Below, one piece after another: positions 35,588 through 48,110 of a stretch of 64,000 nt of DNA. Every line of letters starts with the position of its first letter. Position 1 is the first letter of the stretch. Origin of the DNA: Pseudeuparius sepicola (Eukaryota > Arthropoda > Insecta > Coleoptera > Anthribidae); NCBI GenBank assembly GCA_963920635.1, contig OY987299.1, forward strand, positions 120,157,373-120,221,372. The letters run 5' to 3'. Position numbers and translations under genes: made by a program. The notes under the pieces were generated by a model. It was given only the letters and a program-made list of their open reading frames with translations, was not told the origin of the DNA and did no database searches.

Positions 35588-35836
35588 TTAAAAGTTTCTT
35601 CTTCTATTTTTAAATAACCTTCTGTTTCCTATATTTGACGAATGTTTATATAAATCAATTGTCAAATTTCTAACAATTTCCACAGCTCTATGCAGGGACG
35701 TTTTCGAAATTCCCGTACATTGTGCAACCTCTCTTATTGAAGATGCATTTAGGTACAACAACTTTACGCACAGCCGCTTCCATAGCACCTGAAGATGTCC
35801 GCTGTCTTTTATTTGGCTCCATTCTACAGCCTGCAA
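35588..35836 (-). pseudogene. Transposase helix-turn-helix remnant
   Basis: 82 residues with SIREVAQCTGISKTSLHRAV, a typical psq/HTH recognition helix pair as in the N-terminus of pogo/Tigger transposases. No DDE core was found. The name rests on the HTH and the TA/TIR context. Confidence 0.5.
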
Positions 35837-38395
35837 GCTAAGATTTTATACTTACCTAATTTTTATTTTTATTTCATCACCAAACTAGAACATGCCCCTT
35901 GAATGGGACGTGTCCCAATCAGGGAACACAAGTTCGTCCCATTCAGGGAGCCAGCCACCATATTGGAAATGAATTATTTACTTCCCAACCCCAAAATATA
36001 AAACACATTTTTTTGTTTAAAATCATAGTTTAATGCAAGGAGTTTTAATAACAGAATTCATTCTTACCTGTTGTATAGCTATCCTGGTATATAGCTAATC
36101 TAATAGGGCTTCAATTATTTACTTCTAAAAGTCAAATTAAACAAAATTTTAACAAAGACGCACTATACAACATCCAGCACTGAAATTCCGTTTGGAAGAT
36201 TGCATTCTCATGCGCCACCTATTGACAAAGTGCCAAACCCTCCAGTTCAAGCATTTAGTTTTCTTTTAGATGTCCCATTCAAGGAGCGTCCCATTCATGG
36301 TGACTCTCCCCTACAGAAGCACACTGGAGAAAAAATAACTATTTGACATACTTTGACATTTTTTGTTTGAAAATTTCCCGAAATATTATGTGATGATTTC
36401 GGGAAATGAATTGAACCTCATGACTTTAAGGCCCGCCAGCTGGCGACGCGAAACGTTACTACGTAATCACAGCGTGGTGGCTTTTTGTAGTTGTTTACGT
36501 TTACTTGTCTGGCGATTTTCCTGTTTTAAAGAACGTTTGTTGTGTTTATTGTTTTTTGGACTGTGTTTTTTTAGTAATATAGGACGTGGAGTTTTATTAA
36601 TACGGTGATATAACAGCAGTGGTTCAGAATTCGGACTTCGGACTTATTTAAATCACGCCGTGAAAGTGCTTCGTATCCTTAGACCACAGAAAATATACGC
36701 TACGCGGACAGAAGTTCCACACAATGTAATTATTTGGCAGCCCGAAAGGAAGCCGGCTCTCGAAAGCCGGCTTACCCTGGCTTTCAGCAGTGTCTATAGA
36801 AGAATTCTTCCATAGTTCTGCCTTGACGGCCGTGGTACTTTCATTACTCAATACTAGGCGGCAGCACGCTAGGAAAAAGCATCCGAAAGCGGCGTTGCCG
36901 GATTGTGCAAACAGTCGGTGGTTTTACCGAACTATAAAAATAAAGAGAAGATCTTTAATAAAATGAGCTTGCCCATTTAGAATCCAAGGTTAACAGTGAC
37001 GCTGTCAGCAGTAACTATAGAATTCTTCCCTCGAGAGATTTATTTTTTTCGTCGTTCTTGGAAAGGGCATTCAATAATTATTTTACGAATCCGTGGCTGA
37101 AAAAAATTACTGCGCAAAAACCACCCCTGCACCCCTCAAGGAACAAAATAATAACTACATTATTCTTGTATTCTTGGTCCGATTATCTGCGCCGTTTTTA
37201 GCAACGACGTTCCAAATGATTCCAGATGCATGAACATGAACCCGTGGTAGAAAAATTTACAAGCAAAAATTATCCCTTCCAACTTCCAACCCTCGGATAG
37301 ATTGCTTTTGGTCCGACTATGATAGTTTTTTGAAAGCCTAGCCACTATAACTCTTATTTCACGAATCCGTGGTAGAAAAAAATCATCGTACAAAAGCTAC
37401 CCCAGTGGCGTCGCGTCGGGGGGGGGGGGCAGGGGGGCACGGGCCCCCCCAGTTTTTGTTAGGTGGGAATTTTATAACACTACCTACCTAAGGTAAAAAT
37501 GGAAATAATTCACAGCAATCACTTAATTAATTACATGAGCGGTGTGATGGTGCCTATAGTTTTGGCCTCATGGGCTACGGTAGGCACCGCATGGCCGCGC
37601 GTGCATAGATTTGTCTTAACCTGACTCGCCTCGCACTTGATAGAATGTTTTACCCAAAAAAGCAGTCGAAGAATGAAGTTTTATTGAGTAAATATGATGT
37701 GCCTGACCTGTAAAAGATGCATGATATTTTTACAAGCTTTTATTTAACTTGTCCGCATCAATAAGACTGCTCACGACTGTCGCGTCTGACACTTTTTTGG
37801 GCCACCATGCGCCCTTCCGAGACAAAATACAATGCAAAAGGCATTGTTGGTTATTTGCGCCAACTTCTTTCAGGGACATGAAGTTATAGTCGAGTCGTGA
37901 GAAGTCTTTATAAATACGTCAGTCAATGCTATTTCTGCACAACCTATTTGACATGGGTATGAAATGACGAGTACAAAAAAATAAGTGGCGTCATACTAAA
38001 TCCAATATAGCGGATGTCCCAAGATGGTGGACTAAATTTCTTTACCACCCTCCTGATATTGAGAATCAAATAAAATAAAAGTTAAAAAAACTTTGTCAAA
38101 ACAAGCTTTTATTTAAACCATATACTAAAACGAATAAAATAATATAAAATAAGTCTAGGTTTTCAGTAAAGATAATTCAACGCCAAACTGCGTTTTTGTA
38201 AATCAAAAAGCATGTCGCGCGAGATGTTCATTAACGTAAGTACCAATTAATTTTGTTGGACAGTGATTGGTTGATAAGCAAGTACCTATTTGCCAAAGTA
38301 TGTATTTTCCTTAAAATTCGCGCGAAAAGCTTTCAGATTTATAAGAACTTGTCGCAATTTGACATTGAATTATCTTAACAAAAACCGATACTAAA

Positions 38396-38746
38396 ATCGA
38401 GCAATCCGTACGCCTGGCGTAAATAAAACCACGTGTTCAATGACGATCCGCGATTGGTCGGTAGTCTATAAAGTTTCACCCGAGTCGGCAACAGGGAGGT
38501 ACTCGATCGAAAAAGTGTAGTTACGCCGTTTTACCTTGTTGTTTTCAGCTATTTAGACACTGCCACAAATAATTTTATCGATGTTTTGAACCATTTTAAT
38601 TAAGCCAGTAATTCTTTTCCCAAATATTTTGATGTAAACCATTGTAAAACTAACATTAAATAAAGGCCATGCCTCAGTGCGGCCCTGGCGAATATTTCAA
38701 CTCACGTGGTCTTGTTTACGCCAGGCGTAAGAGTTGCTCGATTTTA
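38396..38746. mobile_element. 350-bp TIR element with promoter-like core
   Basis: About 38-bp inverted ends (ATCGAGCAA..., TACGCCTGGCGTAAA..., CCACGTG). Inside are GATTGGTCGG (reverse CCAAT) at about 38451 and TCTATAAAG at about 38466, an arrangement like a Pol II promoter. Confidence 0.6.
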
Positions 38747-38807
38747 CTATATACTTATTTTATTTTATTCATTTTAGTACATGGCTTAAATAAAAGCTTC
38801 TTTTTAA

Positions 38808-39417
38808 ATAGTATATTTCATTACGAGTCTGGAAATAAAGATTTTTCCCTGCACGCGTGACATATTTCCGTGTTCGGCTGCGCCTCACACGGGAAGTCAT
38901 GCAAGCACGGAAAAATCTATTTCGGGACGTATAATGAACGATATTTTTTATTATACTTCTTTGAAAACGGAAACTTAAAACATTTTATCGGCATATTATA
39001 ATAAGTTTAGTTGACAAAAAATAAACAATGCAGACAATATAGTGTTTGGTATGTTTGATGCGTTTCCATGGTTACTCTCAAATTATTTGAAAGGTGCGCT
39101 TTGTTGTAAATTCGTTATTGTCAGATAAGGTGAATAAAACGTCAACAATATTACAGCAATGTATCTAAATATTGAAACACTTACGAACTAAAATACAAAA
39201 TAGGTATATGTTAAATATCATAGAGCATATAGAGTTTCTTAAATTTAGTTACTTTGCTGTATATTTCTATTTTAAAGCTATATATTCGGTATTTTTATTC
39301 AGCGCACGGAAAGTTTTTCCATGCGCTGTTTCCGTGCGCTACCCCGAAAAACCCCATCTTTCATTATTGCTAAAACAGATGAAAATAAGGTGTTTTCAAA
39401 GAAGTATAATAAAAAAG
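38808..39417 (+). repeat. Dispersed repeat, empty-site copy
   Basis: Matches the reverse complement of 61409-62415. It carries two strong hairpins (38870-38920 with CCGTGTtcggctgcgcctcACACGG; 39300-39345 with gcgcacggaaa). The other copy is interrupted by a Helentron-like insertion. Confidence 0.85.
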
Positions 39418-41815
39418 TTTTTCTAAATTATTTTATTTTTAGATGTTATTTATTTTTTGTTTGTATTAATGATAGGACAGTACATACAACTTGTTTTATT
39501 TTGGAAGTTTTTTCTGACAGTGACAGTACAAGTTTTTTTTAATTTCGGAATTTTTTTTTTGTTTTTGATTCATGTATTATTTGTCTCGTTGGTTCATTAA
39601 AAATATGAAAATAAACGAGTACCTAATTGTTTTCTTTTCCCATTTTTGTTTCAGTTCAACTAAAATTGCGATAAAAAAATATTGAAATGTTGTTCATTGT
39701 CTTGAGAAAAAAAAAAATTAAGGTGCCCCCCCTGCTTCCGAAGTCACGCGACGCCACTGAGCTACCCCATGCACCCCCTGAAAAATTGATAATTCCATTG
39801 TTCTTAGTTCGATGTTCACCGTTTTAGCAAGGACGTTCCAAATGATTCCAGATGCACAAATTAGTGGTTGAAAAAATTTGTCAGGAAAAAACTACCCCCT
39901 CCACCAGAGATATTGTTTTTGAGACGATTATTTAGTCATTTTTTGAAAAGGCATTACTATATACCTACCTTATTTCACGAATCGGTGGTTGAAAACATTT
40001 ACGGGGCAAAAACTACCCCTTCCCACCCCCGAAAGTTTATTTTTAATTAGATTATTGTCGTTCCTTGAAAAGACATTCACTATTTCCCTTATTTCACGTA
40101 TCCGTGGTTGAAAACATTTACGGGGCAAAAACTACCCCTTCCCCCCCGAAAGCGTATTTTTAATTTGATTATTGTCGTTTTTGAAAAGACATTCACTATA
40201 TCCCTTATTTCACGAATCCGTGGTTGGAAACATTTACGGGGCAAAAACTACCCCTTCCCACCCCCGAAAGTTTATTTTTAATTTGATTATTGTCGTTTTT
40301 TGAAAAGACATTCACTAATATTCACTGTATCCTTTATTTCACGAATCCTTGATTGAAAACATTTACGGGGCAAAAACTACCCCTTCCCACCCCAGAAAGT
40401 TTGTTTTAAATTTGATTATTGTCGTTTTTTGAAAATGCAATCACTATATTCCTTATTTCACGAATGTGTGGTTGAAAACATTTGCGGGGCAAAAACTACC
40501 CCTTCCCACCCCAGAAAGTTTGTTTTTAATTTGATTATCGTTTTTTTAAAAGACATTCACTATATCCCTTATTTCACGAATCCGTGGTTGAAAACCTTTA
40601 CGGGGCAAAAACTACCCCTTCCCACCCCCGGACCGGAAGTTTGTTTTTAACTTGATTATTGTCGTTTTTTGAAAATGCAATCACTATATTCCTTATTTCA
40701 CGAATCCGTGTTGAAAACATTTGCGGGGCAAAAACTACCCCTTTCCACCCCGAACTGATTTTTTTAATTTGATTATTGTCGTTTTTTGAAAGGTATGCTG
40801 GGGGTATTATTCGCCCAACAATTTTTTTAACCACGAATTTGTGCATCTGGAATCTTTGCGAACGTCCTTGCTAAAATTGGCGAGGATCCGACAATATAAG
40901 TTATCATTTTTGTTCTTAAAGTTGTGCTGGGGGTAGTTTTCGCACAAGAATTTTTTTCTACGGCGAATTCGTGAAAATAGAGTCATTATATAAGGACGTA
41001 GTTGCTAAAATCGGCCAGGATCAGACAATGAAGTTATAATTTTTTTAAAAGGGTACTGGGGTAGTTTTCGCCCAACAATTTTTTTAAAGTACAAATTTGT
41101 GCATCGGGAATCATTAGGAACGTCCTTGCTAAAAACGGTGGGAATCGTACCATGAAATTTTCCTTTTTTTCCTTAAGGGGTAGTGGGGGGTAGTTTTTGC
41201 CCAACAAATTTTTTCAACCACGAATTCGCGCATCTAGATTCAACCGCGAATTCGTGAATCTAGAATCATTTAGAACGTACCTACTTGCTAAAATCGGCCA
41301 AGATCCGACAATAATAAAGTTATCATTTTTGTTTTTAAAGGGGTCCTGAGGGTATACTTAGTTTTCGCACAAGAAATTTTTTCAACGGCGAATTCGTGAC
41401 TCTAGTCATTAAAAACGTACTTGCTAAAATCGGCCAGGATCCGATAATGAAGTTATATTTTTTTAAAAGGGGTGCTGGGGGTAGTTTCCGACCAACAACT
41501 TTTTTAAAGTAGGTACAGATTTGTGCATTATCTGGCATCATTAGGAACGTCCTTGCTAAAAACGGTGGGAATCGTACCATGAAAGTTATCTTTTTTCTTT
41601 AAGGGGTAGTGGGGGTAGTTTTCGCACATCAAATTTTTTCAACCACGAATTCGCGCATCTGGAATCATTAGAAACGTTCCTTGCTAAAATTGGCGAGGAT
41701 CCGACAATGAAGTTATCATTTTTGTTCTTAAAGGGGTGCTGGAGGGTAGTTTTCGCCCAACAATTTTCTTCAACCACGAATTCGTGCATTTGGAATGATT
41801 AGGAACGTCCTTGCG

Positions 41816-44800
41816 GGGATCATGATATCAAATGAATATTTCAATTTCAACAAGTATTCAGTTAAGTCCCAAAATTAAATAGTAAAACCGATAAATTTGG
41901 CATCATTGACATCCTGTACATATTTTCTACATTGTAGAACAAATATTTACCGTATACTAAGTGTATAGGTAATTAGTAAATAAAATAGGCAGGAATAAAA
42001 TATATTATTTGTAACATCTTGGTATATTTTAATTAGATAATGATTAGCTCTGAAGCACTCTGTATAACTTAGTATACGTCATACGACTTCTGCAAAGACG
42101 AAGCAAATAATAAATCCCACTATTATTTCCTATAGTTCAAGGCCTCTGACCATCTGCCGGGAAATAGATTTTGATGACCGAAAGCGGCCGCCAGCATAGA
42201 CAGCGTTTATGAAACCTTTATTCCTAAACCACCGGCAACACGGTTAGGCTCTTCAGCTGACTGCTGGCGCCTCTAGCGGTGACTTTTAGCGGAGGGCATT
42301 TTACGGTTTTAAAAATGGAACGATTCTGCATCCGAGCGCTATCTGTTAGGCCAAGGCAAAACCAAGTTTCGGTGTGCTATACATATTTTACGAGCCCGAT
42401 GCTACTGGCACTTCTGTCCGCGTAGCGTATATTTTCTGTGCCTTAGACAAGGGAGGGGAGAGAGGACGCCTAACCTGGCCAAATTGAGTGTGCCCAGTTT
42501 GACACCACCAATGGCGTATTGCGTGGGACTGGTAAAGAATGAAAAATGCCTATAAAGCATTACTGTTGGTTTGTACCTAAAGGGACCAAATTTCGACAAA
42601 GCAACACAATTTTAGTTGTTTGAGACGGTACACAAATAATACAATATCTTTTTTTCCTTGAAGCTATTTTTCTAACTATAAAATATTTACCTATAATAAT
42701 AATAATAATTTATTTATATTCAATATACAAGGATTCAATATACAAAAGATTACTATGACTATCATAATGTATATGCAAATATGAAGGATGAATATAAATA
42801 GTTTATTCGCAAAAGTTCGAAAGGTTTCCTACCTATTTACATCTCTTTTCCTTATTTTTACCTTTAATGACACCTATGTTGTTTGTAGCATTGTCTTGTG
42901 TTTTGTATAAGTGAGATTAAAATTCCTGGCATACAAATAAGTATTCAAACAAAATAACAAAATAGGGTAGTTTCCAATAAACAGATTAATAACGAAAAAA
43001 GATAATAAATACAAAATAATAAAAAATGTAAAATAAGTCATCTGAAAATAACGCCGAAAATCCAAATAAGAAAGTAATAGAGATCTCAAAAATTTCCCAC
43101 GCAAACACGCATTTTTATAATTTTTAGTAACTATGCTATTAATGTTTATTTGTGAATTAGAGTAAGTTATAAAACAAAGTACGCCATTTTGATCAATCCA
43201 CTATTTCGATTGGATTTTAAACCTTTTAAGATCAGTCTCGATGGCAGCGTCTGTTTTCATTAAATTGAGTATTTTTGGTCCCAAATACTGACAAAAACCT
43301 TTGCCCAACGGTTTTCCTCATTTTTGGTATTTTTGCCAATCCTTGAACCCTTTGCCTTGTATGGTAGTCATGATTTAGGGGTGTATGATTTACGTCAGAG
43401 TTTTAGGTTATTCCTGATACTTTTGCAACCACAAGCTGAACAAAACACCATTATGATGCCACAACAATATCAGTTAGACCGGGAGATAGTGACAGATTTT
43501 TGGACGTGATTTTACTCAGTATGCCTTTCAAAGGGCATTAAGTGGCACATATTCTCACAATAATAAGGTATGAATCAGAGAGTCGTCCTGGGTTCTTCAT
43601 GTGAAAAACTGAGTTTTCAATTATTCGAAAAATATGCGTTTTGATATGATTTTATACAGGCTGCCATGTGTTTTATAATGAACTTATATAATGAAAAAAT
43701 AGGCATACCGTTAGGGTGGGTCCAAAGGGCTATTATTGCCACGTGATCTTGTATTTTAATAATTAATTTTTCCACGTTTCTGAACAGGCTGCCAATGAGA
43801 AGTATGCAAGGTCTTATTATGAAAATGCTGAAAAAAAGATGGCATACCTTTCGCGCATGTCCTCTCAACCATACCTACACTTATGACTTTAAAAATTGTG
43901 TTTAACAAAAACTCATAACTCATATCAAATCTGAGCTCTATATTTTAAAAACAGAAAATATTTGTAGACATGTCAAGCTATAATAGTATAAACAATATAA
44001 TATAGCGTAATAAGTATAGGAGTATTTTGCTAACCAAATCTTAAATCACAATAAGTGTGTTCACTAATTTTTAATTGTAACGAAAATCGATAGATCCAAG
44101 TCTATAGAAACATGTCGATCATAAAACCGCTTTAAATAAAATTAATATCGAAATAAATGCAAAGCAGAAACAATGAATTTGGCGCGGCTATAAAACGATA
44201 GTTAAGTTCCTGCTGTGGTAATATGCACACAGGACAGCAGCTAGAGGGACACACGCACGCTCGCTTCCTCACTGAGGCAGTGACGTCAAACTAACGGACA
44301 GCATTCGACGAATTCGAACGAGTGCATAGATACCTACTTGTCGCTATTTTTGCTAGATAAAATAATATTTGTTTTTTTGTTGTATTTCACACATTTACTT
44401 CGGAGACTGTTTACGTCCATTTTATTTTTTACTTTGAACTAAAGATACTTTCTAACTTCTATGAATCCGAAATCTAAGAAACTAGTTCAAAACAATCTTT
44501 TTTTAATGTTTAGTAGGTACATACGTTACCGCTTTGTAGTTTTAATGCTTGGGCTTTACCATAAACTGTTGCCCATAAAAAAGCGAGATTTTCAGAAAAG
44601 CTATGAAAAATTAGTATTTTTATCGCTTTTCATATTAAAAAATATTCACACAATTTTTGTATCATTATGAAATTAATTCAGGGAATTATTATTTGGCTCG
44701 ATTCAGACCGACACCAAGGGAGGTGGGCCTAAGGCGCCAAATTCAAATTTCAAGATATCTACTTGGTAAATTTGGTAAAAATTACTTTAAACTGTTTGTT

Positions 44801-44849
44801 TACATACATAATATATATAGCTTATGGTTTTACAACACGGATAAAAATC
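41816..44849. other. Intronic, no feature recognised
   Basis: Unique-looking AT-rich sequence with a CG-containing patch at 42130-42480 and an (AAT)n run at 42695. Open frames here have no recognisable domains. Confidence 0.4.
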
Positions 44850-45060
44850 TACGAGAGTGAAAGTCACATTTTCAAGGGCTTTTGGAACAGTCCAAACCAA
44901 AACCACTATTACCCTGGAAGACTGTGTAGGAACAAAATCTCTTTTGAAGGCCTTAATTCACCTTTTACTTAAAATGGGGTATTTAGGGAAGGAAAAAGCG
45001 AGAGTAAAAGTCACATTTTCAAGGGCTTTTGGTGTATCTACCGGTAAAATTGTCGTAAAT
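44850..45060 (+). repeat. Short direct repeat pair
   Basis: gaaagtcacattttcaagggcttttgg (about 44858) recurs at about 45005, spacing about 147 bp. The open frames overlapping it show no known domain. Confidence 0.6.
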
Positions 45061-45085
45061 GCCAATTATTTCTCAAGCTCTTATG

Positions 45086-46379
45086 CATATTCTGCATAAT
45101 CCTATCAAGTCGATTTTGTTTTACCTCTCATAATGTGGTTGCTATGGCAACGAACTTTTTTTCAAATGGGATCATATCTTTTTTAATCGATTTTTGGAAT
45201 CAGCTACTTATTCTGCATACAACGGCATACAAAAATCTATAGGTTACATAAGGAAAATTTTGAGAAATAAATTATTTTTATTTTTTCCGATTTAAAAGTG
45301 GACGTTATCAGTAAACTCGATGGAGGCAAAAAATACGCTACATTAAAATTGTTTGATGGTTCTGCCATAATGAGAATGGTAAATCTTTCGAATCCAATTA
45401 AATGTACCATTTTAACTTGCAAGACATAAAATACATAAAATACTGATTAAATTTTTCGTCCAATGTGAATTTTTTATAAGAAAAGCAAAAAGAAAAGAAG
45501 CAAAACCATCAAACAATTTTAATGTAGCATATTTTTTGCCTCCATCGAGTTTACTGATAACGTCCACTATTAATTCGGAAAAAATAAAAATAATTTTCTT
45601 GAAATCGGCAGTAAAGTGTCCCAAAATCGTCATTAAAAGCATTAAAAGCACAGAAATCGTACAATAATGGGCTACATTATTGTACGATTTTTTCAGTAAG
45701 TAGGCCTTGGCGAGATGTAAACATCAAACGTCAGACGCGGAGAAATCGCTCGTAAAAAGTGACCAAATATTCAAAACCCGGCCGATAAAGGCCCATTTAA
45801 CTTTTCGTACACATTGCGAAATTGTTTCCTATAGAAGCGCAATCCTTCAGTATACATATTTTAGTAAATTTGAATATCAATAGATTTGTTGTGTAGGCTG
45901 CACAAGAAACAGCAGTTTGGTTTTTCTGTACGAAGATGCCGTGTCTTGTCTTACTTGACCTAGGTAGAGCGATCGTCAAAGTCAAGCAACGCCGCGCGTA
46001 GTCGGTTATTATTATTTTCTTGCTAATAAAACATTTTTTTTTCCGATTTCAAAAAAATATAATATGTACCTCGGCACTGAAGTTCTTTTTATGACTCATG
46101 TGGTTTATTTGCCTCGGCCAGAGGCCTGGCAACTAAATTCCACATGAGTCATAAAAAGTTGAACTTCAGTGCCTTGGTACATAAATAACTATTATTTCTC
46201 TAAATTTTCCTTACGTAACCTATAGATTTTTTTATGCTGTTGTATGCAGAATAAGTAGCTGATTTCAAAAATCGATTAAAAAAGATATGATCCCATTTGA
46301 AAAAAAAAGTTCGTTGCCATAGCAACCACATTATGAGAAGTAAAACAAAATCGACTTGATTGGATTATGCAGAATAGGT
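45086..46379. mobile_element. Nested palindromic element hosting Helentron copy 5
   Basis: Outer arms (45086-45260 and 46195-46379) and inner arms (45285-45365 and 45485-45580) are complementary. Both outer arms carry an X-box-like GTTGC(T/C)AT(G/A)GCAAC. A related half-element lies at 23763-23890. Confidence 0.8.
45593..46194 (+). mobile_element. Helentron-like non-autonomous element, copy 5
   Basis: Complete at both ends but the 5S-like block (45971-46018) is deleted at its 3' part. It is inserted in one arm of a palindromic host element (45086-46379). The undisturbed other arm (45258-45300) shows the pre-insertion sequence and places the insertion at or next to a T-T step. Confidence 0.8.
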
Positions 46380-46457
46380 CACACTGTAAGTTTTATTTAA
46401 CAGATTTATATTGTTGGAATCGGAAAAATGCGTGCAATTCAAATATCCACAAATATA

Positions 46458-46571
46458 CAGGGTGTTCCATTAAAAAAATAAATTTTATTATTTCCATAAA
46501 TTTGCGACGCTCATTTGTTTTATCTAGTAACATATCCTAGCGGAAAAATAAAGGCTGTAGGGAACACCCTG
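46458..46571. mobile_element. 114-bp CAGGGTGTTCC MITE, TA-flanked
   Basis: Starts CAGGGTGTTCCA and ends GGAACACCCTG, with TA on each side. It is related to 14098-14280, including about 55 bp of shared flank to its left (46400-46457). Confidence 0.7.
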
Positions 46572-48110
46572 TACATACAAGTCGAGTGGAATGTCCATAT
46601 CCACTCTTGTTGTAGGTAAAACTACAAACTATACTATTCCGCCATAAATAATATACCTTAAAGGAAAAAAAATATTACGAACTCTTTATCACAGTCCACA
46701 ACAACATTATTTTACTTCTATCCAATGTCCAGCTCCTCTTCGATGGAGGCATTCCCGGTATTCTCGTGTGCGTGAGGTAAAAAATGCGCCCCAGTCATAT
46801 CTCGCATCTGCCCAACTAATTCTGTAAATTACTGGGGACCTCTGTTTATATTTCTCCTGTCGATTAAAATCTCAAAATCGGTACGGAGATCGGGAGATTG
46901 GGTGCGCTGCCATCGCTGGAATTTCATAAATTTCGAGGGTGATCTCGATCTCGGATCCAAATTAAAGTGGAATTTGTGCTCTTCGGGGAAAGACAAAACG
47001 GCGCACAATAACTCTATATTAATTAAAATCTTGATAGGCACATTATATTGTAGCACAGGCAAAGCTTGGAGTATAATTTAAAAAATAGGCAGAGTTAAAT
47101 ATAAAAAATTGCCAAGAAAAGACAAGCAATACAAAACCACTACTAATGGTCACTATTTCCAAATATATAACTTCTTTAAAATCTATAAATAACAAAGCGA
47201 CATATTTTCCTTTTCCAAAATAATTCCTTGGCCCAAAAAAAATTCAATTAGTTAAGTACCTAGTCAATACAGATTGACAATTTTCAACTTTAATTAAACT
47301 ATGTAAAAAAACAACTGCTAACATCATTTCTTAGCAATAATATTGTAGAAGAAGAAAGATCTAAACGAAGGAGGCAAATTTTAATTATATTCTTAAAGAG
47401 TTGAGAAGCAGGCGAATATTTTTCAAATTTTCAAGGTCAAACAGTCTAAATAAATGGCAAATGTTTAATTATATTTTTAAAAATTATTAATATCACATCA
47501 TGCATTGTTCCAAATTTCAAGATTAAACTGTTCGAACGAATAGCAAAATTTCTAATTAACAAATTATGAGCATCAATGGCAAGGTCAAGTATGGTGTGCA
47601 TTTTTCTTTGCGGTGTCATTTATTAATTATTGGGTCCATCCATAACCATTTGTACAGTAACCAAAAAGTACTTTTTTTCCTTTAATAGAAGTTACAAAAA
47701 TAATACAAAGTTACTGTTTATTATTGTTAACTGACATACCTACAATTACCAGGGAAAATAAATAGACCAAGTAAGAAATAATTTTATGATTTGAAGATAA
47801 AGTACCTCTTGTATAATTTTTTTTCTACAGAATAACAGTTATCAGGTAATTCGATTTTCTTTATTCTTTCCGAATTTTACTGAGTATTTGTTATTCTTCG
47901 TTCAAACTCAAATGTTGCCCGTTATGTGTAGAACTGTAGGGGACATCAAGTACCACGGGAGATTTTTTATTTTAATTTTTTTATCTCTCTCGAAAAATTT
48001 CAAGTTTTTGCCCTTACGAATCATTAATTTTCTATTTTCATATCTTTTTGTAAATATTTATCTAAAAATTCAGTTCATTATTTCTTTAATGTTTTAAAAT
48101 ATTTAAAAAC
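46572..48110. other. Intronic, no feature recognised
   Basis: AT-rich, without repeats I could match elsewhere in the window. Confidence 0.4.

Larger units (their letters stand above)
34377..36311 (-). mobile_element. Tigger/pogo-like DNA transposon, degenerate
   Basis: Ends GGGGAGAGTCACCATGAATG and complement, TA on both sides. It holds a minus-strand helix-turn-helix remnant (35588-35836) and is interrupted by the hammerhead block. GGGAC-rich repeats (aatgggacat) recur near both ends. Confidence 0.65.
37403..39759. mobile_element. hAT-type element, 2357 bp, TSD AGCTACCC
   Basis: Ends CAGTGGCGTCGCG / CGCGACGCCACTG, with perfect AGCTACCC repeats (37395-37402, 39760-39767). G/C homopolymers lie inside the ends. 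No transposase was recognised. It contains a smaller TIR element (38396-38746) and another repeat (38808-39417). Confidence 0.9.
37030..41815. repeat. About 120-130-bp minisatellite that inverts at about 40800
   Basis: In 37030-37400 and 39760-40790, units contain 'cacgaatccgtggttgaaaa' and 'ggggcaaaaactacccc' at about 115-130-bp spacing. From about 40800 to 41815 the reverse complement ('aattttttcaaccacgaattcgtgcatc', 'gctgggggtagttttcgccc') repeats at a similar period. At least eight units lie in each direction. A hAT element (37403-39759) interrupts the left part. Open frames here are repeat shadows. Confidence 0.85.
36686..42439. repeat. 30-bp inverted pair (36686-36715, 42410-42439)
   Basis: acagaaaatatacgctacgc... 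at 36686 is repeated in reverse complement at 42410. Short flanking similarity suggests two copies of a dispersed repeat. Confidence 0.7.

Noticed and set aside
37030..41815. CRISPR-like array
   Set aside because: Units are about 120-130 bp with drift and no constant repeat/variable spacer pattern; this is an animal minisatellite.
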